Positions 55,401 through 64,000 of a stretch of DNA of 64,000 bases are shown one piece after another. The notes under the pieces are model-generated. The model was not told where the DNA came from. It saw only the letters and a list, made by a program, of their open reading frames with translations, and did not search any database. Location: positions 91,760,001 to 91,824,000 of the forward strand of contig CM034546.1 in assembly GCA_020055645.1 (NCBI GenBank). The letters run 5' to 3'. Positions within the stretch are counted from its first letter, which is position 1; every line of letters starts with the position of its first letter. Made by a program: the position numbers and the translations under genes. Source of the DNA: Tomocerus qinae. Its lineage: Eukaryota > Arthropoda > Collembola > Entomobryomorpha > Tomoceridae.

Positions 55401-57041
55401 AACAAGGTATGCTGATAGTTTTTTTTTAAAAATCTCTCAGAACCACTAATGGGGATCAAAGGAGAAGGAGCCATAGAGTATTACTCGATGGCATGGGGAC
55501 GCCTGTATGTTTCCCCCATAAGTGGTTCTGAGTGAATTTCAATCCCCACTATCAGCATACCTTGTTAGGTAGCCATGGGGTTTAAAGTACCTTGGGTAAA
55601 TGAACACAAATAGCGAACCAAAATCCTTAAAATCAGTAAAATAAATAAAAAATCACTAAAATAAATTAAAATTACAAAAATAAGTAATTTACCAAAATAA
55701 ATTCCAAATTACTAAATTTAATTCGAAATTACCAAATTAAATTCAAAATTGCCAAATTAAATTCAAAATTGCTAAATTTAATTCAAAATTGCCAAATTTA
55801 ATTCAAAACTTAAGTACTCAAAGGTAGCCGGATACATTTGAGCAGGTGCAGACGTTCAAATGTATCCCAGATATGGATTATATAGTGAGTTAGTGAGGAT
55901 GGATATGGATGGAATGAATATAGGCACCCTCCATTCCTTTGCTCATGCGTGGCGCGTAAGTAAATGACCAAAGCCACGCCGGGGCGTAGGAAGCTGTATT
56001 TTAAAGCACACTTAATGCTAAAAAATTAATTCTGGTCAACATATGAACATTTTGAAGATATTTTTGTTCCTACAATGATTGCAATAACGAGCCAGTATTT
56101 TTAAAAAACATTTCATATTTTTATGATTTAAAACATGGAAGATAGCATTTTTCATGCTCAAGCTGGCGAAGAGTAGGGCCGCCCCAACGTGTGTTTTGTA
56201 GTATATACATTGCGCGCTTTTTGTGGCTCACACTCGCAATAAGGTTTCAGAATAGAGGATCCCTATAGTGATTACAATGATTAGTATAGAGTATAGTAGT
56301 CTTTTGGGTTTATTCCATGAGTATAGTAATCTCTTGGGTTTATTCCATGAGTATGATAATCTCTTGAGTTTATTCCATGAGTATAGTAATCCCTTGGGCT
56401 TATTCCATCTACAAACCAGGACGTATTAAGGGGAGGGGCTTCACGGGCTGAAACTGCCCCCTTGAAATCTAAGAAAATCTAATTTTTTCTTAAAATAGTA
56501 AAAAAAAATGCGATTATTTGTCATTTTAGGCCATTTTTGACTTATTTTCGTCAAAAAATATTCGCGTTACTCGCGGGCGCCAATACGTAAAATTAATTAA
56601 AATATCTGCATGAAATGTTAACCCCCCCGAAACTCAGTTCTGTTCTTTAACCGCAGTTTTGTACTTGCTTGTATCTATTATCCCCTTGGGGTTTTGTCCT
56701 TCAATTACTTTTTTATTTTTACAGGATGTGCCATCATGGAAACTTTGCAAGTCCAGAATGTTGTCGCTTATTCATTGGCATCTAATCTAAATGATCCTGA
56801 TAAAGAAACCTTTCATTCGACATCGCTTTGCGTAGGACTAACGAGACTGTGGACTGACAAGAGCTTTCGGAGACGGCAAATAGCTACTCGACTATGCGAC
56901 GCCGTGAGATTTCACAGTGGAATACCTGGACTAATTATTCGTAAATCACAGTTTGGTATTTTAGAGCCTTCTGAGGAAGGTCGAGCCTTCTTTTTAAAGT
57001 ACACTGAAAACCAGGGTGCTCACTATACGTATAGGAGCTAA
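52462..57041 (+). CDS. eco: Eco1/ESCO-type cohesin N-acetyltransferase (4 exons, complete)
   Basis: Exons 52462-52699, 52839-52990, 53113-53326 and 56725-57041 join in frame (phases 1, 0, 1) to 306 codons plus stop TAA. Residues 98-120 form the CCHH zinc finger of ESCO proteins (CPECGLMFSPGDYEDEEMHR, with Cys98, Cys101, His116, His120). Residues 131-201 and 202-306 match the acetyltransferase domain: FLYVSPTKKK, GCAIMETLQV, then LCVGLTRLWTDKSFRRRQIA, the acetyl-CoA-binding region, and FGILEPSEEGRAFFLKYT. Eco1 acetylates the Smc3 cohesin subunit in the nucleus to establish sister-chromatid cohesion. The N-terminal tail is short (about 90 residues) against several hundred in Drosophila eco and human ESCO1. 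The usual FSDPTPDG or FSQPT motif near the end is replaced by ILEPSEEG, with Glu at the Asp position. The last intron is 3.4 kb and full of repeats. It lies head to head with CSN2. Confidence 0.9.
53327..55228. other. ESCO intron three, part with MITE-like inverted repeats
   Basis: Intronic, non-coding. Around 54043-54330 the sequence GCAGCATAGATGTAAG and AAACATCCCATCCAATG is inverted at the far end (GGATGGGATGCTTACATCTA with GCTTGGCAG), enclosing CCCATCC-rich DNA, so this is probably another MITE. Nothing else is supported. Confidence 0.6.
55229..55867. mobile_element. nested MITEs in ESCO intron three
   Basis: Outer ends GATACATTTGAGCAC and its approximate inverse (TTCAAATGTATCCC at 55867). 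Inside, GGTACTTTAAATAAATACCA and ACCTAACAAGGTATGCTGAT (55372-55420) pair with ATCAGCATACCTTGTTAGGT and AAAGTACC at 55551-55595. From 55640 to 55810 a 20-bp pattern CCAAATTAAATTCAAAATTG is tandemly repeated. Non-coding. Confidence 0.65.
56276..56410. repeat. 33-bp-class tandem repeat, about four to five copies
   Basis: Units of GAGTATAGTAATCTCTTGGG followed by TTTATTCCAT repeat head to tail in ESCO intron three. Confidence 0.85.
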
Positions 57042-57378
57042 ATGTGTGACTGTAACGCTAATTAAAAATTATTTATCTATTATTAAAGATAAACAGCAAA
57101 GTAACGAATAATATTGTGATTTCTCTCAGCTCTTTTCTTCGTTCTTTTCAATTTTTAAAATTAAAATTAATAGGGTGCACCTAAAAAGCTTAAACCGTAG
57201 TAATATTATTTTTCAAATTAAACAAAAAACAATAATGAAAGGATTTTGAAAACGTTTGTCAGAAATAGAAATCGTCAATTTTCAATCGGTAACTTAAAAA
57301 ATAGTAATATAAATGTTTGTATTACTATTACTGAGTAAAACTATGAGTGAAGTTTTATTTTCTCTCATTGCCATGCTA
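57042..57378. other. ESCO 3-prime flank, no other gene seen
   Basis: Sequence after the ESCO stop codon, likely 3-prime UTR and intergenic DNA. I see no clear canonical AATAAA within the first 100 bases; TATTAAAG at 57079 may serve. Confidence 0.4.
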
Positions 57379-57380
57379 TA

Positions 57381-58027
57381 GAGTGCGTATTTATCAAATG
57401 ATCCGGGATCAACACCCATGGCTTTAGAATGGATTCAAAAGTATCAGAAATCATGTCTAAAATACCATAATCAACGAAAATAACGCTCGAAAAAATCCCA
57501 AAATTTGTGGGTCCCTTCCACAGGCAAGGGGGCCTTAAACTTATGATGCAAATTACGGCCGAACCTTTTGAGCTAGGAAGTCGATTTTTTTTTTTTTAAA
57601 ACTATAGAAAGTAATTCCTGATCGCGGCAAGAAACCCATTTAACACTATTTGAAACTTTTGGCGCGATTTGTATGATTTAAAATATGCAGCAGACACCTC
57701 CTAAACGATTAGGTCCAGAGACTTGAGACCAATGTCAATAGGAAGCCAAAAGTTTCAAATAGTGTTAAATGGGTTTCTTGCCGCGATCAGGAATTACTTT
57801 CTATAGTTTTTTAAAAAAAAAATTCGACTTCCTAGCTCAAAGGGTTCGGCCGTAATTTGCATCATAAGTTTAAGGCCCCCTTGCCTGTGGAAGGGACCCA
57901 CAAATTTTGGGATTTTTTCGAGCGTTATTTTCGTTGATTATGGTATTTTAGACATGATTTCTGATACTTTTGAATCCATTCTAAAGCCATGGGTGTTGAT
58001 CCCGGATCATTTGATAAATACGCACTC
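57381..58027. mobile_element. 647-bp palindromic element, arms about 285 bp
   Basis: GAGTGCGTATTTATCAAATG and its inverse end the element, TA on both sides. The arms match almost perfectly (for example TGATCCCGGATCATTTG-type end sequence, GGGTCCCTTCCACAGGCAAG, and ACCCATTTAACACTATTTGA with inverse). A centre of about 85 bp separates them. Non-coding. Confidence 0.88.
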
Positions 58028-58377
58028 TATAACTATGTCAATATTCACAATAATATTATGGCTAAATATGTACAAAATTGTGTAGAGAACGTTGACGCCG
58101 GAAATTCAAGCACTGAATTTTAAGCATAAAAAGAATAAAAATATGTTTTTAACTAAATGACGGCCCAAGCCGAAGAACGGTGTATATTAGAATAATTGCC
58201 AGCTCACCCTGGTATTCATTTTATAAGTAGCTGGTTAACCCCTCCTATGACAGGGCTATTATTCAAGCAAAATTAAAGATTAAAATGACTAATCTCAAGT
58301 GAACTTATAATATTTCATACCACACTTTACTGTACAACCTCGGCAAATCTGTACCCATTCAACCCAAAGCTAAAAAT

Positions 58378-58716
58378 TAGCTTTATTATAAAATCTCAAA
58401 TTCGGTAGAAGCGGAGTGAAATATTTTATTCTATCTATAACAAATTTATAGGAAACGCCATTGAACTTTTTAATGTCCATTTAATGCCAAATTTTCACTT
58501 TGACTATCAAAATGAAGACAAAGTGAGCGCGCGGTAACTCAGCAACTTAATGACCGATTTGAACCAAAATCAATAGAATCACCACTCCATAGGCATTGTT
58601 TCTGCCAAGTTTGGTCAATCCATCAATGCATTCGAAAGTTATGGTGGTTGGTGGGGACGGACGGACGGACAAACTGTGCGGTTCTATAAGCTCGCTTCCT
58701 CAGTCGAGCTAAAACG
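58378..58716. repeat. dispersed repeat, copy 2
   Basis: Starts TAGCTTTATTATAAAATCTC, includes TTTTCACTTTGACTATCAAA, AAGTGAGCGCGCGGTAACTC and ends GACGGACGGACAAACTGTGC and GAGCTAAAA. Closely matches 60053-60376 and, inverted, 49828-50045. Confidence 0.85.
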
Positions 58717-58754
58717 ACTGTGTACAATAATGATTTAATATTGTCTACCAAATG

Positions 58755-59475
58755 GGTTCCCGGATAGAAGTGCCAAAGGTCAAATATGCCAAGACAATTA
58801 TGACCCATTGTGCCAAGCGTTTTTCATAAGTGCCAATAACTTAAGTGCCAAGACAAATAGTGCCAATACGGTTTTAATTAGTTATTGTTTAGATAATACA
58901 AATATTAGCAGAAATAATGGTTGTCAGATGTAATTTTAAGCTCTGAATTTTTGGTTCTGCCAGCCTACGAAATATGTACAAGTAAGCTTTGATATTATCA
59001 ACGTAATGTGCAAGTTTCACAGTTAAAGTTACACTGTAACCTGGAATGATATTTTTCCATCTAACTCCTTTGATCCTTTTTTCTAAGGTGGTACTATTAC
59101 AATAAAGAATCATAAGTGAGCAGCTGTGTTTTTGACAAAGAACGAATAACCAGAAACATATGCTTGATATTTCAACAACTTGAGCCATGTGCAATGGTAA
59201 CCAACGACTAAATAAGCCATGGAAGCAGATTGCAACTAAACTTTTATCTCCTCGTCTACTTCTCTGAGTTCATTTCATTCTCTAAACAGTCTCACATGCT
59301 ATTCATCTATATTAAATGAATGTTGATTTAATGAAATAAGTATCCTTATAAACTAAGTTTTTTGGCACTTTATGCTTTGGCACTAATGTTTTTTGGCCAT
59401 TTTGGTTTTGGCACTTATGTTTTTTCAGGTAGGATAAATGTGCCAATTGGCACTTTAATTTTTGGCACTTGTATT
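58755..59475. mobile_element. element with AAGTGCCAA clusters at both ends
   Basis: From 58766 to 58870 the 9-mer AAGTGCCAA or TTGTGCCAA occurs about five times, and from 59360 to 59475 its inverse TTGGCACTT or TTGGCACTA occurs about seven times. This inverted clustering resembles subterminal binding sites of a DNA transposon. Between them a 101-codon minus-strand frame shows no domain. Confidence 0.55.
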
Positions 59476-59679
59476 CGCCAACCACCAAATGAAATTGTCA
59501 TGCTTTGTTACCGAGCGTACTGATTTTGATCAAACTTTCAAAATTTAATCGTTATATATCTAGCTACGACATATTAAAAATGCAGACATTGATATTATAA
59601 GTATATATGAAAACTGACGTGATCTTTAACTAATATAATTATAACACAACCAAAGCGAAGCTATATCATTGGAAAAATC

Positions 59680-59995
59680 AACAAAAAATCAAAATTGATT
59701 AATTTTTATTATGAAAATCAACCTAAAATCAAAATGGATTAAAGTTGACTATAAAAATCGACATAAATTCAAAATTGATTAATGTTGACTATAAAAATCG
59801 ACATAAATTCAAAATTGATTAATGTTGACTATGAAAATCAACATAAAATCAAAATAGATTAATGTTGACTATGAAAATCAACAAAAATTCAAAATTTATT
59901 AGTGTTGACTATGAAAATCTAAAGAGAGTCAAAATCGGCCAATATTAATTATCAAAATCAATAGAAATTGAAAAAATGCAAGTTTGACTATAAAA
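59680..59995. repeat. 40-bp tandem repeat
   Basis: Units of GATTAATGTTGACTATGAAA followed by ATCAACATAAAATCAAAATT, about six to seven copies with increasing divergence toward both ends. Confidence 0.88.
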
Positions 59996-60052
59996 TTGAA
60001 TATAAATGCGAAATAGATTTATTTCCGTCCGCTAATAGTTATTTTCCGGTTT

Positions 60053-60376
60053 TATTTGTTTTATTATAAAATCTTAAATTTGGTAGAAGCGGTGTGAAAT
60101 ATTTTATACTATCCTCTAACAATTTATAGGAAACACAATTGAACTTTTTATTGCCAATTTTTCACTTTGACTATCAAAATGAAGACAAAGTGAGCGCGCG
60201 GTATCTCAGCAACCTATGGAGCGATTTGAACCAAAATCAATAGGGTTCGTTACCAGTCCATAGGCATTGTTTATGCCAAGTTTGGCCAACTTCCGTCTTT
60301 GTGTTCGAAAGTTATCGTGGGTACGGACGGACGGACTGTGCGGTTCTATAAGCTCGCTTCCTCAGGCGAGCTAAAA
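60053..60376. repeat. dispersed repeat, copy 3
   Basis: Same family and orientation as 58378-58716; contains CACTTTGACTATCAAAATGA, GTGAGCGCGCGGTATCTCAG and ends with CGCTTCCTCAGGCGAGCTAA. The 3-prime end of the family, on this strand, is GGCGAGCTAAAA. Confidence 0.85.
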
Positions 60377-62103
60377 AATCCTATTATTGTTTTTACCTTT
60401 AGCATTGAAAAAGTCTATTAGAAACACTCAAATGTTTTTATTGCCATTTTTAATTTCCACTAACAAGATCAGTTTTAAGTGGAAACGTTTATTGCGTCTA
60501 TAAAATTACCTACCCTTTGCCTTGGTATGACGACTATTGCAGTTCAATAATTCTGACTCGTAGCTTGGGGAGACGGCAATTGTTGCCAATAATTTATTTT
60601 CTTTTTCGCGGACTGACGGCTAATGGCGTACCAAAAAATTTGCCGTAGCCATGGGACAACTGCAATTGCCGTCGTAATTATGTTAGTGCAAACGTGGCCT
60701 GGCGGCAAAAGCCGTTTTTACCAAGGGCTGTATTAGATCATGTGATAACAAAGCAACACCAAGGTCTTAAACCTGCAGTTTAGCAGATGGGTGCACATTT
60801 ACAGAGCTGAGTATCGGGAGGGGGGCTAACATGCAATCAAGATATTTCTATATTATATATGCGAAAATGTTTTGACGAAAATGAGTCTAAAATGGCTAAA
60901 ATGGGCAAATAATCGGGAGAGCGTAAATTTTTAAATTAAATTATTAAACCGTTACGTGTACAAGAAACTTGAAATTTAAATTTTTAAACCCCTACGTTCT
61001 CGCTATTGTGTGCTGTTAGTGGTCAGTGGTTTCATTTGGTAAGTTCAGTGAGTGGGAGGGGTAAACTTTTGAACGTTGGAAAATTTGAAGGCTGAATTTA
61101 GGCAGCGGGATACCGTTTCCTCCTCCGTCTCCTCCAACCCTGTTTCTTCCAAAGTGCCACATAACCTATATTATCCGTTTCCTCCAAACTTAATAAAATA
61201 CCATCTCTTAAATTCATGCCTAACATCCATTGCTTTCCGTAACTATTTGGCCTCTTTTCTAACCTAACGTAATAAAAATAACCTATACGTAATTAATCCT
61301 ATTCATTCGGTTGTTCACAGAAAGTTATATAAAATGTTACTAAAACCAAGATTGCATTTGGTATCGCCAATTTAAAATTGATATGATGCGCCAATTTATT
61401 TGCAATGAGTTTCTCAATTGGCAAATAAGGGCGATTATAGTGTCCCCATCGGTTGGATCCAACACTGATTGATGAACACTAATCAATTTATGACAACTAT
61501 CATCAGCTGCTAAGCTATTTCATACTTTGGCACTCAATTTTATTCAAAATTTAAACACGAAATTTAAATGAAACTATTTTTTACCATTTATACCACTTAC
61601 CACTACTTTTTAGGTGGTGGGATTTAACGTTAAATACCATTAAAAACCACTTACCACTGGTAATTGGTAAATGGTATTTTGTACACTGACACCGCTCTTT
61701 GGCTTAAGCCGGCATATATCCCCGAATCCCAACCCCCACTGACATACCCGGTAGTTCCCGTTTAGGGACCTTGGCAATATGAAACTTCCCCACGTTTACG
61801 TATTTCCAATTTGATCTATTCCCCATGTTTGTTTGTTGTTCTACGTGGAACACTCCCTAACTTAGGATCAAAATGTAAAAGTCAGACCCCTTGGTAACGC
61901 AAGATTTTATCTTCCCCACTACCAAGGCAAAGGGTTAAAAGCAAGCAGAATAAAATGGGCAATTTGTAGGTAGCATATGTTAACCAATAATTTGACAATT
62001 AATACCCTATTAATGCTTGTTATTTAAGAGCAGAAATTCATGTTTGAAAAGCATACAGTTTTATATTGGTCTGTGTTTTACAACCATTACAAATATTTCA
62101 ACC
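60377..62103. other. non-coding, old MITE relics
   Basis: No gene is supported. GAATTTAGGCAGCGGGATAC with TTTCCTCC-rich DNA at 61090-61200 is a relative of one arm of the palindrome at 14.3-14.7 kb. The sequence GGCTAAAATGGGCAAATAAT occurs near 60890. Nothing else recognisable. Confidence 0.5.
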
Positions 62104-62661
62104 AGGGGCCAATTGCACCATAGCTACCCTTTTCACTTTTCACTTTTGCTTTTCATTTTGCGAAAGTTGCAAAGTAAAAAGTAAAATCGTTGCACCAAAA
62201 TTTTGGCCTCACTAATCACTTTGCAACCTAAAAGTGAAAAGTAAAAAAGTTGAACATGTAAACTGTGCCCTGTTTCTTAGCAACATTGCTCTCGACTTCG
62301 ACTTTCATGCTCATCGACATTTGCAAATTCAAAATTTTAATTCCGTAGCTGCGGTAACTCCGTAAAATCTCGAACATTTTAAGAAAATCCCTATTTGTAC
62401 CCTATTGCTCATCTAGTATTATTATACTTGACAAGCCTCAGCACACCTTGCAAAAAAACCTGCAAAGTTGTTCAACTTTTTCTTTTCCACTTTTGCGATT
62501 TGTTGTCCGTGCAACAGAGATTGCAAAGTAAGCGCTTTTTACTTGCAACTTTTACTTTTCACTTTTTACTTTTATTCCAATTTCGGTGCAACGACAATTT
62601 TGCAAAATGGCCTATAAAAGTGCAAAGTAAAAAGCAAAAGTTGATGGTACAACTGACCCCT
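62104..62661. mobile_element. 558-bp MITE with AGGGG(C/T)CA ends
   Basis: AGGGGCCAATTGCACCATAG pairs with GGTACAACTGACCCCT at the right end; inside both ends, runs such as CTTTTCACTTTTCACTTTTG and AAAGTGCAAAGTAAAAAGCA are inverse. The internal part is rich in AAAAGTGAAAAGT-like motifs. Non-coding. Confidence 0.7.
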
Positions 62662-62747
62662 AACAACAGCGGCATTATGCCAATCAACAGTAACACCAAA
62701 GATTAAATAACATATTTTTTGGCTGTTGTTTGCGAACCGTTAGGCAT

Positions 62748-62926
62748 ATTTTGTCAACAATCAATAGGGATCGTCACAAGCCCATATACGACGTTTTTGC
62801 CAAGTTTGGTCAAATTCCGTCATTTCTTTCGGGAGTTAACGTGGGGACGGACTTGGTGTAGTTTCATCGCGCGGACGGACAGACTGCGATTCTATATAGC
62901 TCGTCAGGCCAGCTAAAAAGTGCCTC
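62748..62926. repeat. dispersed repeat, copy 4 (partial)
   Basis: CAATAGGGATCGTCACAAGC to CAGACTGCGATTCTATATAG and GCCAGCTAAAAAG. More diverged than copies 2 and 3 and lacking their 5-prime third. Confidence 0.7.
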
Positions 62927-63109
62927 CCTAAAAGATCGAATCCTGTATACATTATACATAGAAGTATATATAATATAGTGATTTCGGTCCTACGTGTCGT
63001 AAAAACCTTTTTGTGGACAAAACAAATTAAATATGAATACGTATAACTTTCAGACAGAATATGTCCCCAAAGTTTTTCATACTAAAAATGTACCTATTTC
63101 CGGCTCATC

Positions 63110-63310
63110 CTATCTACCCGACACCAGACAGCCAACTACCCGACTCCTTTCCACCCGACGCCCGACAACGACCAAATCCTATCTACCCGACAGCCAACTA
63201 CCAGACACCCGATGCCTTCCCACCCGATGCCCGACAGCGGCCAAATCCTTCCCACCCGACGCCCGACAACTAACTACCGGACACCCGATGCCTAACCAAC
63301 CGACAACAGA
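63110..63310. repeat. CCGAC-rich minisatellite
   Basis: Irregular units containing CACCCGACGCCCGACAACG and ATCCTATCTACCCGACAGCC alternate; period about 45 bp with variation. Its open frames on the plus strand (Pro/Thr/Asp rich) are a consequence of the repeat, although a low-complexity coding exon cannot be excluded. Confidence 0.75.
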
Positions 63311-63559
63311 TTGCTTGGAAAATTAAAAATTTTTACCCGATGGATGTGCAAGTCATAGCATACCCGAAAGTTTGAAGGCATGGACTGTCATAAGCTAGAG
63401 ACATGAGCTTCCTCTATGCCAATACCAACACTGGTGTTGTAAGCAAAAAAAAAGAATAGAAAAACGGTTTAATAGAAAAGCGATTACTGCCACATGGGAT
63501 AACAGTGCAATACTGGAAATAGCAATACATGCGCGACAGAGCCGCAGGGAGGGGGGTAT

Positions 63560-64000
63560 ACGGCCTATGCATGGATAGGTATGCCCCTACAACTTATACA
63601 TGGATAGGTATGCACCTAAAGCTTGTGTGCATTTCTCCCTATGTACTCAGGCACACATGCAATCTCACCATGTTCTCAGGCACTACATGCACTCTCCCTT
63701 CATTCTCAGGCACACATGCCCCTTTCTTATGCATGGATGCAGGCATACAGCTAAAGCTTGCCTGTATTTGTCCCTAGTCCCTATGTACTCAGGCACATGC
63801 ATTATCCCTATGTACTCAGGCACATGCATTATCCCTATGTACTCAGGCACATGCATTATCCCTATGTACTCAGGCACATGCATTATCCCTATGTACTCAG
63901 GCACATGCATTATCCCTATGTACTCAGGCACATGCATTATCCCTATGTACTCAGGCACATGCATTATCCCTATGTACTCAGGCACATGCATTATCCCTAT
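63560..64000. repeat. 27-bp tandem array, cut by the window end
   Basis: From about 63777 the unit TATGTACTCAGGCACATGCA followed by TTATCCC repeats exactly at least eight times and continues past the window edge. From 63560 to 63776 related but degenerate units occur (CCTATGCATGGATAGGTATG). As 27 is divisible by three, the array is open in several frames on both strands. Confidence 0.93.

Noticed and set aside
63033-63326. Pro/Thr-rich protein gene over the CCGAC minisatellite
   Set aside because: Open only because of the repeat; no start context, splice site or conserved flank.
63529-64000. Open frames through the 27-bp array (MHVPEYIGI repeats)
   Set aside because: 27 is divisible by three; repeat artefact.

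Overview
The window is AT-rich nuclear DNA from an arthropod, most likely an insect. The evidence is spliced conserved animal genes (COP9 signalosome subunit 2, an Eco1/ESCO cohesin acetyltransferase and an FNDC3-like exon), a BEL/Pao LTR element, a P-element-like transposon with an 8-bp target duplication, a pogo-like element, many palindromic MITEs, and a short TTAGG/CCTAA tract of the insect telomere type. There are no bacterial operons, CRISPR arrays or convincing RNA genes. All calls come from reading the sequence; no database search was possible.

Layout. 1-15.7 kb: mostly non-coding, with a fold-back element that encloses a 20-bp satellite (4.6-6.8 kb), an FNDC3-like N-terminal exon on the minus strand (8.07-8.54 kb) with a possible upstream exon at 13.3 kb, and several palindromic MITEs. 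15.76-26.42 kb: a 10.7-kb CACTA/EnSpm-like DNA transposon with CACACTAA-type ends. It carries a decayed transposase (SAM domain, zinc fingers, Tnp core), a second multi-exon gene of the kind seen in animal EnSpm elements, and, on the opposite strand inside that gene, a spliced gene for a protein kinase followed by a charged helix and C2H2 zinc fingers. Four arrays with a roughly 33-bp period share a GTGCAG-N-CTGC core and lie at both ends and between or inside the genes. This is the most unusual object in the window.

26.6-28.9 kb: a satellite of about 134 bp that switches orientation in the middle. 30.76-37.53 kb: a BEL/Pao LTR element with apparently identical LTRs and a GCATG target duplication. 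38.25-39.66 kb: a P-element-like copy with a THAP domain. 40.97-50.97 kb (minus): a complete 8-exon CSN2 gene of 443 codons whose sixth intron holds long palindromes and a pogo-like element. 52.46-57.04 kb (plus): a complete 4-exon ESCO-like gene of 306 codons, head to head with CSN2. 57-64 kb: palindromes, dispersed repeats and minisatellites, ending in a 27-bp array cut by the window edge.

The host genes shown here are housekeeping genes (signalosome and neddylation control, sister-chromatid cohesion) with clean frames. Nearly everything else is mobile or tandemly repeated DNA.
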